A stretch of DNA of 64,000 bases from Polaribacter sp. (GTDB lineage Bacteria; Bacteroidota; Bacteroidia; Flavobacteriales; Flavobacteriaceae). The stretch lies in the NCBI GenBank assembly GCA_029245785.1, contig JAQWOR010000077.1:1-64000 (forward strand), given 5' to 3'. A program made the position numbers and the translations under genes. The notes beneath the pieces are model-generated. The model made no database searches. It saw only the letters and a program-made list of their open reading frames with translations, and was not told the origin of the DNA. Shown piece by piece: positions 61,141-64,000 of this stretch. Position 1 is the first letter of the stretch, and each line of letters opens with the position of its first letter.

Positions 61141-62263
61141 GTTTGTTGATTATCATTGATAATACCTGAGCTGCTTTACCCCAAGTATACGTTTCTTTTA
61201 TCGCTTGATGAATTGCATTTAATCGTTCTTCATTTGTTGATTCTAACAATGAAGATAGGCTTTTTTTAATCTCTGTATCATTGCTCTGCATACTTATATG
61301 ATAAGGCTTAAAGAACTTAAACTCTGACATGGCTGTTGCATTTGAACACAATACAGGAATTTTTAATGCGCCTGCTTCAATAGGCGGAATGCCAAATCCT
61401 TCAGACAGTGAAGGATACACAAATGCTCTAGCCGCTCTATAAAACTCAATCAATTCATCCCTTTCAATATCTTCTAAAAAAACAACTTTCTTTTTTTGTT
61501 TCCAAGACAATAGATCGAAAGCAAGGTTTAATTCTTTATTTTCAATCGTTCTTTTTCCAATAAAAACCAATGTGAGTTCTTTATGGTCAATCTCAAAAAA
61601 GAGGTTTAACAACAACTGTTGATTTTTCCTTGGCTCAATTCTACTTACATATAAAATATAGTTTTGTACACCGTAGTTTTTTTGAATAAAATTGATCGCT
61701 TGTTGTTTGTCATATCTTTCTAAAAACACAGAATTCACCCCGTTAGGGGTGATGTAAATCTTTTTGTTTTTTAATTTATAGTTTGCTTGAATTCTTTCTT
61801 TTGAATAGTCAGAAACGGTAATTAAATAATCTGCTTTTTTAGCGCTATTTTTAAACAAAAAATTTCTTTTCAGTCGGTATAGAAAAGAAAAGTGTTCTTT
61901 ATAGTCATTGAACAAAACATCGTGAATAGTAACAATATATTTGCAGTTTTTAAATCGAAAAAAGGGAATTACATATTGAAAGTGCGCATACTGAAACTGA
62001 TGTTTTTTAATGATTCTTGGAACCTCAAAAAACATTCTCTTTATCCTACTTTTTTGTTTAAAATAAAGAAAATGAATGTTTTCATAACTCTCAAATTCTT
62101 TTTCTAAATCAGCATCTCTAAAACAGCCCAAATAAATTTGAATATGCTTATTCTTCTTCGCAAATTCTTTATAGAGTTCTTTAATATATGTTTTTGTTCC
62201 TTGGGGCTCTTTGTTTAACAAATACGCATCAACGAATACTTTTTGTGATTTTTTTATATGCAT
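61130..62263 (-). CDS. family 4 glycosyltransferase
   Basis: A 377-residue GT-B glycosyltransferase. Beginning KVFVDAYLLNKEPQGTKTYIKEL (in pieces FVDAYLLNKEPQGT and KTYIKELYKEF), middle YIVTIHDVLF and YITPNGVNSVFLERY, and the donor site YILYVSRIEPRKNQQLLL with AFVYPSLSEGFGIPPIEAGAL, the EX7E motif region. It works in the cytoplasm on the lipid-linked repeat. It overlaps the next GT2 gene by 35 bases. Confidence 0.9.
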   Translation of the reverse strand: MHIKKSQKVFVDAYLLNKEPQGTKTYIKELYKEFAKKNKHIQIYLGCFRDADLEKEFESYENIHFLYFKQKSRIKRMFFEVPRIIKKHQFQYAHFQYVIPFFRFKNCKYIVTIHDVLFNDYKEHFSFLYRLKRNFLFKNSAKKADYLITVSDYSKERIQANYKLKNKKIYITPNGVNSVFLERYDKQQAINFIQKNYGVQNYILYVSRIEPRKNQQLLLNLFFEIDHKELTLVFIGKRTIENKELNLAFDLLSWKQKKKVVFLEDIERDELIEFYRAARAFVYPSLSEGFGIPPIEAGALKIPVLCSNATAMSEFKFFKPYHISMQSNDTEIKKSLSSLLESTNEERLNAIHQAIKETYTWGKAAQVLSMIINKHED

Positions 62264-63047
62264 AATTTATTGTCAGGCATAGTTTAGCAATCAACGAATT
62301 TATAAAATTAAAATGCTTACTAGCATAAATCCGATACCCTTTAATTAATCTTTCTTCTCTCCTTTTATTGAACCCAATATAATGAATGTATGAAACGGTA
62401 GGAATAAACACACTTTTTTTGTTGCATTTTTTTATTTTTTTACAAAAATCTACATCTTCTACATACATAAAATAATCCTCATCTAGCCCTCCTACTTTGT
62501 CCCAATAGTTCCTTTTTGTCACTAAAAAAGATCCCGTTACCCAATCTACAACAATGTTCTTTTTGTCGTTAAATTTACCCGTCATAAACGGCCCTTCTTT
62601 CTTTTGAAAGAACGAGAATTTAATTAAGGAGAAAGGAGAAGGAAAATTACCTACAGAAAGCACATACTTTTTATGCGCATCCAACATTTTAATTCCAACC
62701 ACGCCAACGGTATCATCTTTTACGATACAATTCAATGCCGGTGAAATATCGTCTATTAAAATTGTATCGTTATTTAATAACAACAGGTATTCTCCTACAC
62801 TTTGTGCTACGGCTTTATTATTTCCTTTCGCAAAACCCAAATTTTCTTCACTTTCAATAAGGGTTATTTCTGGGTAATTTTTCTTTATAAAAAGGATACT
62901 GTCATCAGAAGATTTATTGTCTATAATAACAACTTCAAAATCGATTGAAGAGCAGTTTTTATAAACAGACTCTAAGCAATCTTTTAAATATTTTTCTCCA
63001 TTATAATTGACTATAATAATGGACAATTCTTTTTCAAATTTTTTCAT
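62229..63047 (-). CDS. family 2 glycosyltransferase
   Basis: A 272-residue rhamnosyltransferase-like GT2. LSIIIVNYNGEKYLKDCLES starts the fold, VVIIDNKSSDDS and YLLLLNNDTIL give the DxD-type site, and GLDEDYFMYVEDVDFCKKI the family EDVD motif. It is a paralogue of the GT2 at 55382-56152, with the same motif layout. A 4-base gap separates it from the DUF4422 gene. Confidence 0.9.
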   Translation of the reverse strand: MKKFEKELSIIIVNYNGEKYLKDCLESVYKNCSSIDFEVVIIDNKSSDDSILFIKKNYPEITLIESEENLGFAKGNNKAVAQSVGEYLLLLNNDTILIDDISPALNCIVKDDTVGVVGIKMLDAHKKYVLSVGNFPSPFSLIKFSFFQKKEGPFMTGKFNDKKNIVVDWVTGSFLVTKRNYWDKVGGLDEDYFMYVEDVDFCKKIKKCNKKSVFIPTVSYIHYIGFNKRREERLIKGYRIYASKHFNFINSLIAKLCLTINYAYKKITKSIR

Positions 63048-63051
63048 AGAA

Positions 63052-63906
63052 TTACCATTTCTGTTTTATTTTTCTTGGAAAAATAGACAAGAAGAATAGA
63101 AAATTTTTATACCCATTTGCCAACAATGTCATTAATTTTGATGGCGTTTTAAATTTAAACTTTTCATCTTTAACGTACAAAACTGGTAAATGTTTTATAT
63201 TAAATGTATTATGAGTAAAATACAATTGCATTAACCTTTCTGCCATAAATCCAAAGACTCTTTGATCGTATTTATATGGAGAAATTTTTACCTTTTTTTC
63301 CACTTCAAACAAAATTGAAAACAGCCAAGAACAATATTTATTTACCAACTCTTTTGGTCCAATAAACATATTGTAATGCATTAGTTTGTTAGAAAAGCAT
63401 GAAATTTTATTCCAACTTTTAGCATACTCTGGTTGTATTTCTTCTATGGTTTGAGTTAAAATTCGAAAATCGATTATCGAGTGGCAATAACCATACTCTT
63501 TTTCTAAGGTTGTTTCGTAAACTTTAGCTTTTGGTAAAATTACATCATACTTTTTTAAATACTCGACAATTTTATCTTTTGAAAAAGAATAGGCTTCTAA
63601 TTCATTCTCATCAATAAATCGTATATCATTTACTGAATCTTTTTTATTTTCTAAATCAAAATAACGTCTATAATGACATAAGCCTAATACATCATACTCT
63701 AAGTTTTTCCATGCCCAATACAATGCTGTCAATTCGCAAAAATTTGCGTTTTTATCAGAAATGTGATCGCCTGTGTCATCTCCCTGATACCCATATTCCT
63801 CTTCCTTTCCTGATTTTCCAACATGAACTGGAAGAAAAAAATTTCCTTCTGGTTTCGAAAAGGGTTTATGGGTGGCTATTAGTATTTTAAGCTGTTTTTC
63901 TTTCAA
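63052..63906 (-). CDS. DUF4422 family glycosyltransferase
   Basis: A 284-residue protein of the DUF4422 family, found in capsule and O-antigen loci. Typical stretches are ILIATHKPFSKPEGNFFLPV, YQGDDTGDHISDKNANFCEL, TALYWAWKNLEYDVLGLCHY (then RRYF) and DVILPKAKVYETTLEKEYGY. Some members are galactofuranosyl- or other sugar transferases; the presence of glf just upstream makes galactofuranose a reasonable donor here, which is inference. It begins one base after the glf stop. Confidence 0.88.
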   Translation of the reverse strand: MKEKQLKILIATHKPFSKPEGNFFLPVHVGKSGKEEEYGYQGDDTGDHISDKNANFCELTALYWAWKNLEYDVLGLCHYRRYFDLENKKDSVNDIRFIDENELEAYSFSKDKIVEYLKKYDVILPKAKVYETTLEKEYGYCHSIIDFRILTQTIEEIQPEYAKSWNKISCFSNKLMHYNMFIGPKELVNKYCSWLFSILFEVEKKVKISPYKYDQRVFGFMAERLMQLYFTHNTFNIKHLPVLYVKDEKFKFKTPSKLMTLLANGYKNFLFFLSIFPRKIKQKW

Positions 63907-63907
63907 A

Positions 63908-64000
63908 TTATTTGTGTTTTTCTACTTTTGCTAATGCTGAAGCAATTACTTGATGCATATCATAATACTTGTATTCTGCCAATCTACCACCAAAAATAAC
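63908..64000 (-). CDS. glf: UDP-galactopyranose mutase, C-terminal end (runs off the window)
   Basis: Only the last 30 codons are present: VIFGGRLAEYKYYDMHQVIA followed by SALAKVEKHK and TAA. This is the conserved C-terminus of UDP-galactopyranose mutase, the FAD enzyme that makes UDP-galactofuranose. Its presence implies that the polysaccharide made here contains galactofuranose. Confidence 0.9.
   Translation of the reverse strand, partial: VIFGGRLAEYKYYDMHQVIASALAKVEKHK

Overview
This is chromosomal DNA from an AT-rich bacterium of the phylum Bacteroidota, almost certainly a marine-type member of the Flavobacteriaceae (Tenacibaculum/Polaribacter-like). The signs are a type IX secretion sorting domain, SusC-free but typically flavobacterial gene families (DUF2911, DUF4292, HU-CCDC81/SPOR, DUF1111 di-heme), promoters of the Bacteroidota type (TTG, about 19 bases, TAnnTTTG), and small palindromic dispersed repeats of kinds common in this family. 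Assignment to a genus is inference. No tRNA, rRNA, CRISPR array, phage or insertion sequence was seen.

Layout: 1-4.9 kb holds the 5' part of leuS, a DMT permease, DUF2911, an ECF sigma factor with a membrane protein, and an M20 peptidase. 4.9-8.1 kb is iron uptake system 1: SCO, feoA, feoB and a tiny Cys-rich FeoB partner, with a Fur/PerR-like 7-1-7 palindrome inside the feoA promoter. 8.4-9.7 kb is rseP. 9.9-15.6 kb is a biotin operon (bioF-bioD-bioA-ketosynthase-bioB in transcription order) peppered with small repeats. 15.7-24.9 kb holds a DUF2975/HTH pair, a DPP-IV-like peptidase, atpD-atpC, two tandem OmpA-type barrel genes and kbl. 25-28.1 kb is an AddA-like helicase-nuclease.

28.2-35.1 kb is the most unusual region. 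A DtxR-family repressor, a membrane-tethered DtxR/FeoA fusion and a FeoB whose GTPase and membrane halves are separated by one in-frame stop form one tightly overlapping operon. Divergent from it, across a perfect DtxR-type palindrome, run a di-heme lipoprotein, a Rieske lipoprotein and a porin. I propose these are one metal-responsive unit joining an envelope redox chain to divalent metal uptake.

35.2-55.3 kb is mostly housekeeping: mfd (broken by a single in-frame TAA), a DMT permease, an uncharacterised protein with kinase-like motifs, dprA, an HU/SPOR membrane protein, a thioesterase, a CrtI/RetSat-like oxidoreductase, EnvC and DUF4292, an ABC-F ATPase, a DEDDy exonuclease, a serine hydrolase that has lost its GH3 barrel, an orphan T9SS sorting domain, a PhoB/PhoR-like pair and purD.

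55.4-64 kb is a minus-strand exopolysaccharide/O-antigen locus: glf (partial), DUF4422, GT2, GT4, two Wzy/WaaL-like polymerases, a DUF1972 glycosyltransferase truncated by an in-frame TAA, a polyprenyl glycosylphosphotransferase and a second GT2. Three genes in the window (mfd, feoB2, the DUF1972 transferase) are cut by a same-frame TAA after which the homologous reading frame continues; this recurring pattern is the other observation most worth checking.
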